In this document: one piece after another, positions 1 through 8,479 of the stretch
How positions within the stretch are numbered: position 1 is the first letter of the stretch
How the letters are laid out: the number at the start of each line of letters is the position of its first letter
From: Acidimicrobiia bacterium
GTDB lineage: Bacteria; Actinomycetota; Acidimicrobiia; UBA2766
Reading direction: 5' to 3'
DNA: 56,606 nucleotides
Assembly: GCA_020850945.1 (NCBI GenBank)
Contig: JADZDR010000062.1
Coordinates: 1-56,606, forward strand
The notes under the pieces: model-generated
Database searches by the model: none
Told to the model about the DNA's origin: nothing
What the model saw: the letters and a program-made list of their open reading frames with translations, nothing else
Position numbers and translations under genes: made by a program

Positions 1-1
1 C

Positions 2-688
2 GACCACAACCTACATTGGGTCGCGAAACGCCTGCAAAGCATGAACCTGCTCGAGGTCGTGGCCACGGCCGCCCCCGGGATCAAGGACATCCTCGTCCTC
101 GGCAAGGTCAAGCAGATGGACGCGCGCCGCGACTTCGACCTGGTCATCGTCGACGCGCCTGCCGCCGGTCACACGCTGACGTTCCTCGGCTCGGCCGCCG
201 GCATCGTGGACGCGGTGCGCGTGGGACCCGTCCTCAGCCAGGCGACCGAGGTGCAGGAGATGCTCACCGATCCGACCCGCACGAGCGTCGTCCTCGTCAC
301 GCTGCCCGAGGAGACCCCCGTGAACGAGACCGTCGAGACCGCCGACGCCCTCGTGGGACTGGGGATCCACGTCTCCGGCGTGGTCGTGAACGGCTGGTAC
401 CCCGAAGGGAACGCCGTCGACCTCGCCGAGGTGCACGACCTCGCCGACCGCGCCGGGGTCGTGATGCCCGAGGACGAGGCGGTCGCCCTCGTGCGCGCCT
501 CGGAGTTCCGGGCGATGCGCCACAGCCTGCAGCAACGCCAGATGGACCGCCTCGAGGACATGCTCGCCCTGCCGTTCGCACGACTGCCGTTCCTCTTCAC
601 GGCGTCGCTCGGCCGGGCCGAGATCGAGGCGCTCTGCGACGTCTTCACGGGGCATGCGGACGCCGTCGACGTTGGGGCAGCGGGATGA
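2..688 (+). CDS. ArsA-like anion-transporting ATPase, first of a pair (5' end outside window)
   Basis: The reading frame enters from the left edge, so only the last 228 codons are visible and the nucleotide-binding P-loop is missing. The visible part carries the ArsA/GET3-type switch II region (DLVIVDAPAAGH) and a GVVVNG strand typical of the SIMIBI fold. The stop overlaps the start of the next ArsA-like gene by an ATGA junction, so the two are translationally coupled. Paired ArsA-like ATPases of this kind are known in actinobacteria (mycobacterial Rv3679-Rv3680) and act as a cytoplasmic two-subunit ATPase. No arsB or arsR is visible, so a role in arsenite export is not indicated. Family assignment is firm; physiological role is unknown. 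Confidence 0.85.
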   Translation, partial: DHNLHWVAKRLQSMNLLEVVATAAPGIKDILVLGKVKQMDARRDFDLVIVDAPAAGHTLTFLGSAAGIVDAVRVGPVLSQATEVQEMLTDPTRTSVVLVTLPEETPVNETVETADALVGLGIHVSGVVVNGWYPEGNAVDLAEVHDLADRAGVVMPEDEAVALVRASEFRAMRHSLQQRQMDRLEDMLALPFARLPFLFTASLGRAEIEALCDVFTGHADAVDVGAAG

Positions 689-1839
689 CCGAGTCGCTCG
701 CGGACATCGTGGCGCACAGACGGACCCTGATCATCTGCGGTTCGGGGGGTGTCGGCAAGACGACCACGGCCGCCGTGCTCGCCATGCACGCCGCCCGTCT
801 CGGCCGCAGCGCCGTGGTCGTGACGATCGATCCGGCCCGACGCCTCGCCCAGGCGCTCGGCCTCGAGGAGCTCGGCAACATTCCCCGCCTCATCGACCCC
901 GAGCTCTGGGATCCGGCCGGGACGCGACTGCCGGGCGGGCAGCTCTCGGCCGTGATGCTCGACGCCAAGTCCACGTTCGACAACCTCGTGATGAAGTACG
1001 CGTCCGGGCCGGACCAGGCGGAGCGCATCCTCTCCAACACCTTCTACCGCAACATCTCCTCGGCCCTTTCGGGCACGCAGGAGTACATGGCGATGGAGAA
1101 GCTGTACGAGCTACACGAGGAAGGCGAGAACGACTTCGTGGTGGTGGACACACCGCCGAGCCGCAACGCGCTCGACTTCCTCGAGGCCCCGGATCGCCTC
1201 ACGCGCTTCCTCGAAGGGCGGGTCTTCCGCATCCTCTCCGCCCCGGCCCGGCGTGGCATGAAGGTCGTGAACAAGGCGGCGCGGCTCTTCCTGCGCACGA
1301 TCGCCCGCGTGCTGGGCAGTGAGGTCCTCGAGGACACGATGGACTTCTTCGCCGCATTCGAGGGGATGTACGAGGGATTCCACGACAGGGCCGCCCGCGT
1401 GCGCGAGCTCCTCGATGACGAGGGTACGGCGTTCTGCGTCATCGCCTCACCGCGCCGCGACGCCCTCGCCGAGGCCGAGTTCTTCGCCCGCCAGCTCGGC
1501 ACGATGGACCACCCCGTGTCGGCCGCGATCGTGAACCGCATGCATCCGAGCTTCGTGCCCTCACTCGCCGAAGCGACGCGGCTGCGCGCAGAGACGCTCG
1601 GTTCGAGGCAGGATCCGGCCAGCATCCGTCTCGCCGACCTCTATGCCAACCTCGCCGCCTTCCAGGACGTGGCGGCCCGCGAGGACGCCGAGCTCGGCGG
1701 CCTCCGGGAGCTCATCGCGCCCGTGCCTCTCGCCAAGGTCGCCTTCCTGAGCGACGACGTGCACGACTTTGCGACACTGCAGCACCTCGAAGAGAATCTG
1801 TTTCCCGAGAGTCCGTCCCCTGTCCGGCAAGGAGCCTGA
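685..1839 (+). CDS. ArsA-like ATPase, second of a pair
   Basis: 384 residues, close to the length of mycobacterial Rv3680. A deviant Walker A loop GSGGVGKT sits at residues 19-26, and the switch II motif VVVDTPPS lies around residues 152-158, with Asp155 as the expected metal or water contact. The start at 685 is chosen because its ATG overlaps the upstream stop (ATGA) and the P-loop follows at the usual distance; the frame is open further upstream but only as antisense-like sequence. A receiver-domain gene follows 3 nt downstream, so the three genes probably form an operon. The family couples ATP hydrolysis to conformational change in a dimer; the partner or cargo cannot be told from sequence. 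Confidence 0.88.
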   Translation: MTESLADIVAHRRTLIICGSGGVGKTTTAAVLAMHAARLGRSAVVVTIDPARRLAQALGLEELGNIPRLIDPELWDPAGTRLPGGQLSAVMLDAKSTFDNLVMKYASGPDQAERILSNTFYRNISSALSGTQEYMAMEKLYELHEEGENDFVVVDTPPSRNALDFLEAPDRLTRFLEGRVFRILSAPARRGMKVVNKAARLFLRTIARVLGSEVLEDTMDFFAAFEGMYEGFHDRAARVRELLDDEGTAFCVIASPRRDALAEAEFFARQLGTMDHPVSAAIVNRMHPSFVPSLAEATRLRAETLGSRQDPASIRLADLYANLAAFQDVAAREDAELGGLRELIAPVPLAKVAFLSDDVHDFATLQHLEENLFPESPSPVRQGA

Positions 1840-1842
1840 CCG

Positions 1843-2397
1843 ATGAGCATCGTCCTTGTTGTCACTGACGCCGACTGGTTGCGTGACGAGGTGGTGGGCA
1901 CGCTCGCCCGGCGGGGGTTGGAGACGATCTCCACCGCCGACAGCCGGTCCGTCGTGACGATCTGTGACGACGAGGGACCCGAGCTGATCGTCTGCGACAG
2001 CCAGGTGGGCTCGAAGGGCTTCATGGCCGTCTGCCGCGCGGTGCGATCGGCCGAGTCGCAGGGCCGGATCCCGCCCGTCCGCTTCCTCGCCCTCCTCGAC
2101 CGCCGCCCCGACATCTCGATGGCGAGACGGGCGGACGCGGACGCCTGGCTCGTGAAGCCGTACGAGCCGGCGGCACTGCGCTGGACCGCGGACGTGCTCC
2201 TCGCCGACGAGGACTGGGACGAGGAGACTCTCGAGGCCGAGCTGCGCGGTGAGCTTCAGACATCCGAGCCGGACGAGGCTCCCGAGGCCGATGCCGAGTC
2301 GGAGCTCGCGCTCGATGTGGACGCCGACGAGGAAGCCTCCGCCGGAGACGACGACGCCGACGAAGAAGCCTCCGCCGGAGACGACGACGAGGCGTGA
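1843..2397 (+). CDS. Response-regulator receiver domain protein with acidic repeat tail
   Basis: 184 residues. The first ~120 form a CheY-like receiver domain: acidic pocket Asp9/Asp11, likely phospho-acceptor Asp52 in LIVCDS, and the conserved Lys105-Pro106. No DNA-binding or enzymatic output domain follows. Residues ~125-184 are an acidic low-complexity tail with two copies of DADEEASAGDD encoded by a 33-bp tandem repeat. It begins 3 nt after the ArsA-like gene, implying co-transcription. Single-domain receivers usually signal by protein contact; a link to the ATPase pair is inference from position only. The 3' 142 nt overlap the coding sequence of the convergent PAP2 gene. Confidence 0.8.
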   Translation: MSIVLVVTDADWLRDEVVGTLARRGLETISTADSRSVVTICDDEGPELIVCDSQVGSKGFMAVCRAVRSAESQGRIPPVRFLALLDRRPDISMARRADADAWLVKPYEPAALRWTADVLLADEDWDEETLEAELRGELQTSEPDEAPEADAESELALDVDADEEASAGDDDADEEASAGDDDEA

Positions 2398-3050
2398 CGT
2401 GCCCACGCGTCGACGACGAGGAAGGTCCCGACTGCGGCCAGAGTACCGAGGAGCGCACCCCCGATCACGTCGCTGAGCCAGTGGGCGTGGAGGTACGTGC
2501 GGCTCCACGCCATGAGTCCGATATAGGCGATGGCCACGACCTTCCAAGGCACACGCCTCGACCCGGGCGCGGTGAAGATGAGCACCAGGGCGAGGGCGAA
2601 CGTGGTGGCCGCGGTCACGTGCCCGGACGGAAAGGCCGCCCTCGTCGTCATGACGAGCTGTCCGGGCGGCCTCACCCGGTCGAACGCGGGTTTGGCGAGG
2701 AGGACGGTCACCTCGGACAGGGTGATCGCCACGACCCAGCCGACGAGGGCTGCGTACCGGCGCCGCACGACGAGCAAGACCGCGACACCGACACCGACGG
2801 GTGTCATCACGATGCTGCTCCCGACGTAGGCGAGGAACCTCGCGAATCCGACGAGGATCGGCACCTCCAACGCCCACATCCATGCGTTCCAGACGTCGTC
2901 TACCTCCTGAACCCAGGCACGCCCCGCCGGGACTGCGACGAGCACGGCAAGAAGGGTGAATCCGACTCCTGCCGCGAGCGTGAGCCGCGCGTCTACGCGC
3001 CGGTGGCCGAGGAACGCGGGCCTGCGCTGGTCGATTCCGTCCCTTTCCAC
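2256..3050 (-). CDS. PAP2-family membrane phosphatase
   Basis: 264 residues. All three phosphatidic-acid-phosphatase signatures are present: K120 to R127-P128 (KX6RP), PSGH at 141-144, and SRTYLHAHW with His190 and Asp194. Several hydrophobic segments (about 24-42, 63-95, 99-117, 146-160, 171-183, 196-214) indicate a polytopic membrane protein. The family hydrolyses lipid phosphates or undecaprenyl pyrophosphate at the membrane surface; the substrate here is not known. Residues ~220-264 are a Ser/Ala-rich tail lying antisense to the acidic tail of the receiver protein, an unusual 142-nt convergent coding overlap. An earlier real stop in this frame was not seen. Confidence 0.85.
   Translation of the reverse strand: MERDGIDQRRPAFLGHRRVDARLTLAAGVGFTLLAVLVAVPAGRAWVQEVDDVWNAWMWALEVPILVGFARFLAYVGSSIVMTPVGVGVAVLLVVRRRYAALVGWVVAITLSEVTVLLAKPAFDRVRPPGQLVMTTRAAFPSGHVTAATTFALALVLIFTAPGSRRVPWKVVAIAYIGLMAWSRTYLHAHWLSDVIGGALLGTLAAVGTFLVVDAWARHASSSSPAEASSSASSSPAEASSSASTSSASSDSASASGASSGSDV
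2320..2385 (+). repeat. Two tandem 33-bp coding repeats
   Basis: Copies at 2320-2352 and 2353-2385 differ by one visible base (gag/gaa codon). On the plus strand they encode DADEEASAGDD twice; on the minus strand they encode part of the Ser/Ala-rich tail of the PAP2 protein. Each copy contains the short inverted repeat CTCCG-C-CGGAG, so the pair could also form hairpins at the 3' ends of the two convergent transcripts. Confidence 0.9.
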
Positions 3051-3094
3051 AGTGGGGCTATTGTGGGCGAGTTCGCATTCCGGATGCGAGTCGT

Positions 3095-3169
3095 CGGGAC
3101 GTGGCGCAGTTTGGTTAGCGCGCAGCGTTCGGGACGCTGAGGTCGCGGGTTCAAATCCCGCCGTCCCGA
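3095..3169 (+). tRNA. tRNA-Pro(CGG)
   Basis: Full cloverleaf by eye: acceptor CGGGACG pairs with CGTCCCG, anticodon stem CAGCG/CGCTG with loop TTCGGGA (anticodon CGG), T arm GCGGG-TTCAAAT-CCCGC and discriminator A. The 3' CCA is not encoded (CTCA follows). It sits between the PAP2 start and the end of the PadR-like gene. Confidence 0.95.
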
Positions 3170-3188
3170 CTCACTCACCTCGCCTCGC

Positions 3189-3689
3189 TCAGGCCTTCTC
3201 CTCGAGGATCGGATTCGAGAGCAGATCGAGCGTGACGAGTTCGAGCGCGCGGTGCGTCGCAGCCACGCGGGGTGGCACGATCTCGAGGAGGGCGGCGAGG
3301 ATGGCCTCGCCGTCGGCGGTGATCGAGTACGTGCGCTTCTTGCGGGTCGCTCCCTCCTCCCATTCGCCCTCGAGCCAGCCGCGCTTCTCGAGCTTCTTGA
3401 GAAGGGAATAGACGCCGCCTGACGAAGGCTCCCAGAGACCCTCCGTGCGCAACTCGATCTCACGGATGATCTCGTTGCCGTGGCGAGGCTGGAGCGACAC
3501 GAGATGCAGGACGAAGAGCGGCAGGAAACCCCGCGAGAGCACCTCGTTGAGGAGCTCTCCCGCATCGGCGAGATCCCGCAACTGCGCGACCTTGGCCTTG
3601 CCCTCCGCCTCGATGCGCGAGATCTCGCTGCGGATCGCGTCCGATTCGAGGAGGCTCTGGGCGGAGGTGTCAGCCTTCTTCTTCGCCAT
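3189..3689 (-). CDS. PadR-family transcriptional regulator
   Basis: 166 residues. Residues ~55-130 match the PadR winged helix: a FVLHLVS..PRHGNEI helix-turn-helix, then SSGGVYSLLKKLEKRGWLEGEWE and a basic RKKRTYSIT wing strand. The N-terminal ~45 residues are charged and probably helical, longer than in the shortest PadR proteins. PadR proteins usually repress a neighbouring gene and release on binding a small molecule. It is divergent from the hemolysin-III-like gene across ~79 nt, so that gene (and its own promoter) is the first target to consider; this is inference. No ligand can be named. Confidence 0.88.
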   Translation of the reverse strand: MAKKKADTSAQSLLESDAIRSEISRIEAEGKAKVAQLRDLADAGELLNEVLSRGFLPLFVLHLVSLQPRHGNEIIREIELRTEGLWEPSSGGVYSLLKKLEKRGWLEGEWEEGATRKKRTYSITADGEAILAALLEIVPPRVAATHRALELVTLDLLSNPILEEKA

Positions 3690-3722
3690 CGTCCGCGAAT
3701 CTACTCGCGTCTAATCTCTTGA

Positions 3723-3728
3723 TACAAT
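3723..3728 (+). promoter_or_regulatory. Candidate -10 box for the hemolysin-III-like gene
   Basis: TACAAT is a near-consensus -10 in the divergent gap with the PadR gene. It overlaps the first possible ATG (3727) of the downstream frame, which argues that translation starts at the later ATG at 3769, preceded by GGGAG at 3757-3761. No clear -35 was seen. Confidence 0.45.
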
Positions 3729-3768
3729 GGTTAGTAGTAAGGATTTCGACCAAGATGGGAGCCAGGGT

Positions 3769-4434
3769 ATGAGCACCGCGACCGACGTGGGCGGGGACGC
3801 GCCGGTGAAGCCGACGTGGCGGGGACGCATCCACCAGGTCTCGGCCTTCGTGGCGGTCCCCCTCGGCCTCGCCCTCGTGGCCATAGCCCACACAGGCATC
3901 GCCCGCGTAGCCGCGATCGTCTACGCCACGTCACTCGTCGCACTCTTCGCGACCAGCGCCACGTACCACAGGGTCACGTGGTCGCCGCAGGCGCGTCGCG
4001 TCATGAAGCGCCTCGACCACTCGATGATCTACGTGCTCATCGCGGGCTCCTACACGCCGTTCGCCCTCCTCGTCCTCGACGGGGCGTGGGCGACCGCGAT
4101 CCTCGTCACCGTGTGGACGGGCGCCGTGATCGGCATCGTGCTCAAGCTCGTCATGATCGAGAAGCTCGGCGGCCTCGGCGTGGCCCTCTACATCGCGCTC
4201 GGTTGGGTCGCCCTCATCGCCCTCCCCCAGATCGTCGCCGGCCTGAACGGCGTCGAGACGGCGATGCTCGTGACCGGCGGCATCCTCTACACCGTGGGTG
4301 CGATCCTCTTCGTGACGCACTGGCCGAATCCCAGGCCCGGCGTGTTCGGCTACCACGAGGTCTGGCACTCGTTCGTGGCGTGCGCCGGCCTCTGTCACTA
4401 CGTCCTGGTCTTCCAGATCCTCACCAGAGTCTGA
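3769..4434 (+). CDS. Hemolysin III / PAQR-like membrane protein
   Basis: 221 residues from the ATG at 3769 (GGGAG 7 nt upstream); an in-frame ATG at 3727 overlaps a likely -10 box and is disfavoured. About seven hydrophobic helices and the family's conserved histidines are visible: SATYH, RLDHSMIYVLIAGSYTP, and the C-terminal HEVWHSF...CHYV. These histidines form the zinc site in the PAQR/hemolysin III fold. Bacterial members are integral inner-membrane proteins, often called hemolysins on the basis of one Bacillus protein; a real haemolytic function should not be assumed. Divergent from a PadR regulator that may control it. Confidence 0.85.
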   Translation: MSTATDVGGDAPVKPTWRGRIHQVSAFVAVPLGLALVAIAHTGIARVAAIVYATSLVALFATSATYHRVTWSPQARRVMKRLDHSMIYVLIAGSYTPFALLVLDGAWATAILVTVWTGAVIGIVLKLVMIEKLGGLGVALYIALGWVALIALPQIVAGLNGVETAMLVTGGILYTVGAILFVTHWPNPRPGVFGYHEVWHSFVACAGLCHYVLVFQILTRV

Positions 4435-4487
4435 TTCCGGTCGTGGCGGGAAGCCGGGGCCGGTTCGGAGTCCGCTGACGGGGCCCC

Positions 4488-5678
4488 TCAGCCCGTGAGG
4501 GCGCGGGCGATGATTCCGCGCTGGATCTCGTTCGTCCCCTCCCAGATCTGATACACCTTCGCGTCCCGGTACCACTTCTCCGTGGGGTGGTCGCGCATGT
4601 AGCCGTGCCCGCCGAGGACCTGGAGAGCCTCCTGCGTGACTGCGACGGCGACATCGCCGGCGAAGCACTTCGCCATCGAACCCTCGGCGCGGGCCAGCGG
4701 CTGGCCCGAGTCGACCATCCAACCCGCCCGCCACAGCAGGAGCCGGGCAGCATCGATCGACATCGCCATGTCGGCGAGCTTGTGGGCGACCGCCTGGTGG
4801 GCGACGATGGGTTCGCCGAAGCTCTCACGCACGCCTGCGTACTCGAGCGCGTACTCGTACGCGGCCCGGGCGAGGCCGACCGCGGTCGCCGCGTACGTCA
4901 TGCGCGAGTACTGGAGGAGCATGAGCGGATTCGCCTTCCCGAGCGGACCCGAAGAGCCACTTGCCGTGTCGGTCGGCTCGCCGCCGAGACGACACTCGGC
5001 AGGCACGCGGCATTCCTCGAGGACCACCTCCGCCGTGTGGGACGCGCGCACACCGAGCTTCGCCTCCACCTTGCCCATACGAAGGCCGGGTGTCCCCTTC
5101 TCGACGATGAACGCCGCCATCCCACCCCAGCCCGCACCGGGTGTGTCGACCGCGAACACGATGTGCACGTCTGCGATCCCCCCGTTCGTGATGAAGCACT
5201 TCGTGCCGTTCAACACGTAGGAGTCGCCGTCACGGTTGTAGGTCGTGCGCATCGCGGCCACATCCGAGCCGCCCTGGGGCTCGGTTATGCAGACGGCACC
5301 GAGGTGCACCGTGGCCGCGTCGCAGAACATCGGGATGTACCGGAGTCGCTGCTCCTCCGTGCCGAGGGCGAGGATCGGACCGGACGCGTACACCGACGAG
5401 CCGATCGTCGTCGCGATGGCCGCGCACCCCCACGCGAGCTCCTCCATGACGACGAAGTTCGCGATGCCGACGAGGCCGCCCGGCACGCCGCCGCCGCCGT
5501 ACACCTCGGGCAGGCCGAAGCTGAGGAGGCCGATCTCGTTCGCCTTCTCGAGGACAGGCCAGGGCAATTCGCCGGCCTCGTCATAGTGGGCGGCGACAGG
5601 TCTGATCTCGTTCTCCGCGAAGTCGTGCGCGAGGCTGCGCATCTCCTCCTGCTCCGGCGTCAACGAGAGATCGACCAC
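4488..5678 (-). CDS. Acyl-CoA dehydrogenase
   Basis: 396 residues, the normal length. Seen: N-terminal helical domain starting at LSLTPEQEEMRS, the beta-domain signature CITEPQGGSDVAAM, and the C-terminal helical domain ending in YQIWEGTNEIQRGIIAR. Glu380 in that motif aligns with the catalytic base of the short- and medium-chain enzymes. It would perform FAD-dependent alpha,beta-oxidation of an acyl-CoA in the cytosol, passing electrons to ETF. Chain-length preference cannot be read. The GTG start has a GAGGGG ribosome site and overlaps the end of the upstream hydrolase gene by 19 bp, so the two are co-transcribed. Confidence 0.92.
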   Translation of the reverse strand: MVDLSLTPEQEEMRSLAHDFAENEIRPVAAHYDEAGELPWPVLEKANEIGLLSFGLPEVYGGGGVPGGLVGIANFVVMEELAWGCAAIATTIGSSVYASGPILALGTEEQRLRYIPMFCDAATVHLGAVCITEPQGGSDVAAMRTTYNRDGDSYVLNGTKCFITNGGIADVHIVFAVDTPGAGWGGMAAFIVEKGTPGLRMGKVEAKLGVRASHTAEVVLEECRVPAECRLGGEPTDTASGSSGPLGKANPLMLLQYSRMTYAATAVGLARAAYEYALEYAGVRESFGEPIVAHQAVAHKLADMAMSIDAARLLLWRAGWMVDSGQPLARAEGSMAKCFAGDVAVAVTQEALQVLGGHGYMRDHPTEKWYRDAKVYQIWEGTNEIQRGIIARALTG

Positions 5679-6838
5679 TGGCCCCTCGAGGTGCTGCGGC
5701 GGTCAGCACAGCGCGTCGCCGCCCCGCCGATACGGATCATGCGCATGTCACCGAGAGGGGTCCCCGCCACCCGGTTGAGGACGAGGGCGACCGCGAGTTG
5801 CCGCTTCGGATCCGCCCACGCACCCGAGCCACCGTATCCCCAATGCCCGAACGCGGCCGGATGGAAACCGGCGCTCGTCGCGACCGAGTGGTAGCCGAGG
5901 CGCCACATCATGGGCGCGAACACGACGAGGTCACGTCGCCTGTTCTGGACCTGCGACAACGTCCGCACCGTCTCGGGCGAGACGATCTGCACGCCGTCGA
6001 TCGAGCCCCCGCACGCGAGGACGGCATAGAGGCGGGCGAGCGAGCGAGCGGTGAACACCCCGTTCGCACCCGGGATCTCGGCACCGACGGCATCCTCGGA
6101 CCAGAGCACGTCGAGCACACCGTCGGGCAGGAGGGCGTCCGCGACGTGCTGCGTGGCGGGCGTGCGCATGAGCCACTCGGCGAGGCGGTCCGACCCGAGG
6201 TAGGCGGGGAGGCGCGTGAGTTGGGCGACTCGACGGCGCTGATCCTCGGGCACGCCGATGTAGAGGCCGTCGAGACCGAGTGGTGCGGCCAGCTCGACCT
6301 GCACGAACTCCCCGATCGACTTGCCCGAGACCCGGCGCACGATCTCGCCCACGAGCCAGCCGAACGTGATCCCCTGATAGCCGTTCGCGGTTCCCGGCCG
6401 ATAGCGGGGGGTCTGGGCGGCGAGGGCGTCGACCATGTGCTGCCACTCGAGCATGCTGCTCGCGTGGTCGACGAGCGTACGGAGCGGGTGCAGGCCCGAT
6501 TCGTGACTCAGGAGGTGCCGGATCGTGATCTCCTCCTTGCCCGCCACGCCGAACTCGGGCCAGTACGTGGCGACGGGCGCGTCGTAGTCGACGAGACCAC
6601 GGTCGGCGAGGACGTGGAGCGCAGTCGACGTCACACCCTTGGTCGTGGAGAAGGAGAGGGCCATCGTGTCCTGCTCCCACGGATCCCCCGACGCGTTGCG
6701 GTCTCCACCCCAGACATCGACGACGAGCTCCCCTGCCTGGTAGACGCAGACTGCCGCCCCGCCCACGCGCTGTGTGCGGAGTTGGCGGGCGAGCTCGCTG
6801 CCCACGGCGGAGAAGTCCGGATGTACGTAACCCTCCAC
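5660..6838 (-). CDS. Serine hydrolase of the beta-lactamase / EstB family
   Basis: 392 residues from a GTG at 6838 with GGAG 5 nt upstream; a longer TTG start at 6892 is possible but has no ribosome site, and the family N-terminus (GYVHPDFSAVG) begins right at the GTG. The class C beta-lactamase-like nucleophile motif STTK is at residues 64-67, a Tyr-containing motif NGYQGITFGWL follows, and HWGYGG near the C-terminus stands in for the KTG box. No signal peptide is seen, so it is probably cytoplasmic. Such proteins are mostly esterases or lactonases. Its overlap with an acyl-CoA dehydrogenase suggests a catabolic role, which is inference. Confidence 0.82.
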   Translation of the reverse strand: MEGYVHPDFSAVGSELARQLRTQRVGGAAVCVYQAGELVVDVWGGDRNASGDPWEQDTMALSFSTTKGVTSTALHVLADRGLVDYDAPVATYWPEFGVAGKEEITIRHLLSHESGLHPLRTLVDHASSMLEWQHMVDALAAQTPRYRPGTANGYQGITFGWLVGEIVRRVSGKSIGEFVQVELAAPLGLDGLYIGVPEDQRRRVAQLTRLPAYLGSDRLAEWLMRTPATQHVADALLPDGVLDVLWSEDAVGAEIPGANGVFTARSLARLYAVLACGGSIDGVQIVSPETVRTLSQVQNRRRDLVVFAPMMWRLGYHSVATSAGFHPAAFGHWGYGGSGAWADPKRQLAVALVLNRVAGTPLGDMRMIRIGGAATRCADRRSTSRGQWSISR

Positions 6839-6932
6839 TGCGTCTCCGTTCCCTCTCGATACCGGCTCGTTGTGGACGACCCGCCCATTCAACTCCGCCC
6901 GTCCGGCGTCGATCCACCCGCGCCCCGGGGGC

Positions 6933-7991
6933 TCAGCCGAGCAGACCCCGCTCGAGCATCACCTCGGCGATCTGCACACAGTTGAGGGCAGCGCCCTTGC
7001 GCAGGTTGTCGGCCACGACGAAGAGGTCGATGGTGTTGGGACGCGTCTCGTCGTCACGGAGGCGGCCCACATGGCTGCCGTCGACTCCCGCCACCTCGAG
7101 CGGGGTCTTGTAGTCGTCGTGAGCCTTGGCGAGCACGACGCCGGGGGCGTCCCGCAGGAGGGCACCGGCGCGGGCGGCAGACATCTCGGTGCCGAACTCG
7201 GCGTTGAGGGCAGCGGCGTGACCGCACACGACGGGAACCCGCACGCACGTCGCCGCGACCTCGAGATCCGGGCGCTCGAGGATCTTGCGGCTCTCGTCGA
7301 CCAGCTTGCGCTCCTCCTTGGTCTCCTCCGTCCCGTCACCGACGAACGCGTCGCATGCGGGAATCACGTTGAAGGCGATGGGTCGCGGGTACGTGTCCTG
7401 ACGCGCCTCGACGGCTTCGAGGCCGCTGCGGCGCAGTACCGGGATGTCTCCTCCGAAGGCCCGGATCTCCGTGTCGAGCGCGTCGAGGCCGGCCCGCCCC
7501 GAACCCGAGACGGCCTGGAAGGTCGTGACTACTACGCGCCGCAGCTCCGCCGCGGTGTCGAGAGGCTTGAGGACGGGCATGATGCCCATCGTCGTGCAAT
7601 TCGGGTTGGAGACGATGCCCGCGTGCGAATCCAAGGCATGCGGGTTGACCTCCGCCACGACGAGCGGGACTTTCTCGTCCATCCGCCACGCGGACGAGTT
7701 GTCGACGACTATTGCTCCTTCGGAGACGGCACGGGGTGCCCAGTCCCGCGAGATGGGCGATTCGACCTCCATGAGAACGAGGTCGGTCCCCTCGAAGCAC
7801 CCGCGTGCGAGGACTTCGACGTGGCATGTGCGGTCGCGCCACACCACGGCCCGGCCCTCGGACCGAGGCGACGCGAAGAGGCGCAGCTCTCCCACGGGGA
7901 AATCCCGCTCGTCCAGGATGCGCAGCATCTCGGCACCGACGACACCGGTGGCGCCCACGACCGCGACGTCGATCGGCCCCGTGCCGGTCAC
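6933..7991 (-). CDS. asd: Aspartate-semialdehyde dehydrogenase
   Basis: 352 residues. The NADP-binding loop GATGVVG lies at residues 13-19, and the catalytic cysteine is Cys132 in SNPNCTT. A further conserved stretch [11 protein letters not shown] is present. The enzyme reduces aspartyl phosphate to aspartate semialdehyde, the branch point to lysine/diaminopimelate, threonine and methionine. Its ATG overlaps the lysC stop (ATGA), the classic lysC-asd operon of actinobacteria, so the product of one enzyme feeds the next. Near-certain assignment. Confidence 0.96.
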   Translation of the reverse strand: MTGTGPIDVAVVGATGVVGAEMLRILDERDFPVGELRLFASPRSEGRAVVWRDRTCHVEVLARGCFEGTDLVLMEVESPISRDWAPRAVSEGAIVVDNSSAWRMDEKVPLVVAEVNPHALDSHAGIVSNPNCTTMGIMPVLKPLDTAAELRRVVVTTFQAVSGSGRAGLDALDTEIRAFGGDIPVLRRSGLEAVEARQDTYPRPIAFNVIPACDAFVGDGTEETKEERKLVDESRKILERPDLEVAATCVRVPVVCGHAAALNAEFGTEMSAARAGALLRDAPGVVLAKAHDDYKTPLEVAGVDGSHVGRLRDDETRPNTIDLFVVADNLRKGAALNCVQIAEVMLERGLLG

Positions 7992-8479
7992 ACGTCACTC
8001 CCGGGCGCGTCGAGCTCGAAGCTCTCGTGCACGGCGTGGAGGGCGCGGTCGAGATCGGCCTCTTTGATCACGCAGGACACGCGGATCGTGGACGTGGAGA
8101 TCATCTCGATGTTGACTTCGGCCGCGGCAAGGGCGGCGAACATCCGGGCAGCCACTCCGGGATGGGTCTTCATGCCTGCACCCACGAGGCTGATCTTCGC
8201 GATGTCGTCCTCCACGTCGAAGCCGGCCGCGTCGAGCTCGGCACAGAGGGCTTCGATGACCTCGCCGGCGGTGACGAGGTCGCCGCGGGGCAACGTGAAC
8301 GACACGTCGGTGTGCCCGTGGGACGAGACGTTCTGCACGATCATGTCGACGTTGATCGCCTCCCCCGCGAGTGCCGTGAAGATCCGGGACGCGACACCGG
8401 GACGGTCGGGAACCGCCTTGATCGTCATCTTCGCCTCCGTTGCGTCGTGCGCAACTCCGGAGATGATCGCCTGTTCCAT
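7988..8479 (-). CDS. lysC: Aspartate kinase beta subunit from an internal lysC start
   Basis: An in-frame ATG at 8479, preceded by AGGAG about 9 nt upstream, would give a 163-residue protein starting [18 protein letters not shown] and covering just the two ACT domains. This is the same place, with similar sequence, where the corynebacterial lysC beta subunit starts; there alpha and beta form an alpha2beta2 enzyme with inhibitor sites at the interface. The start and ribosome site are seen; the separate protein is inferred from the family. Confidence 0.6.
   Translation of the reverse strand: MEQAIISGVAHDATEAKMTIKAVPDRPGVASRIFTALAGEAINVDMIVQNVSSHGHTDVSFTLPRGDLVTAGEVIEALCAELDAAGFDVEDDIAKISLVGAGMKTHPGVAARMFAALAAAEVNIEMISTSTIRVSCVIKEADLDRALHAVHESFELDAPGSDV

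Noticed and set aside
2-1839. Arsenite efflux pump
   Set aside because: ArsA-like ATPases are present but no arsB, arsR, arsC or arsD is seen; the pair matches actinobacterial ArsA-like proteins of another role.
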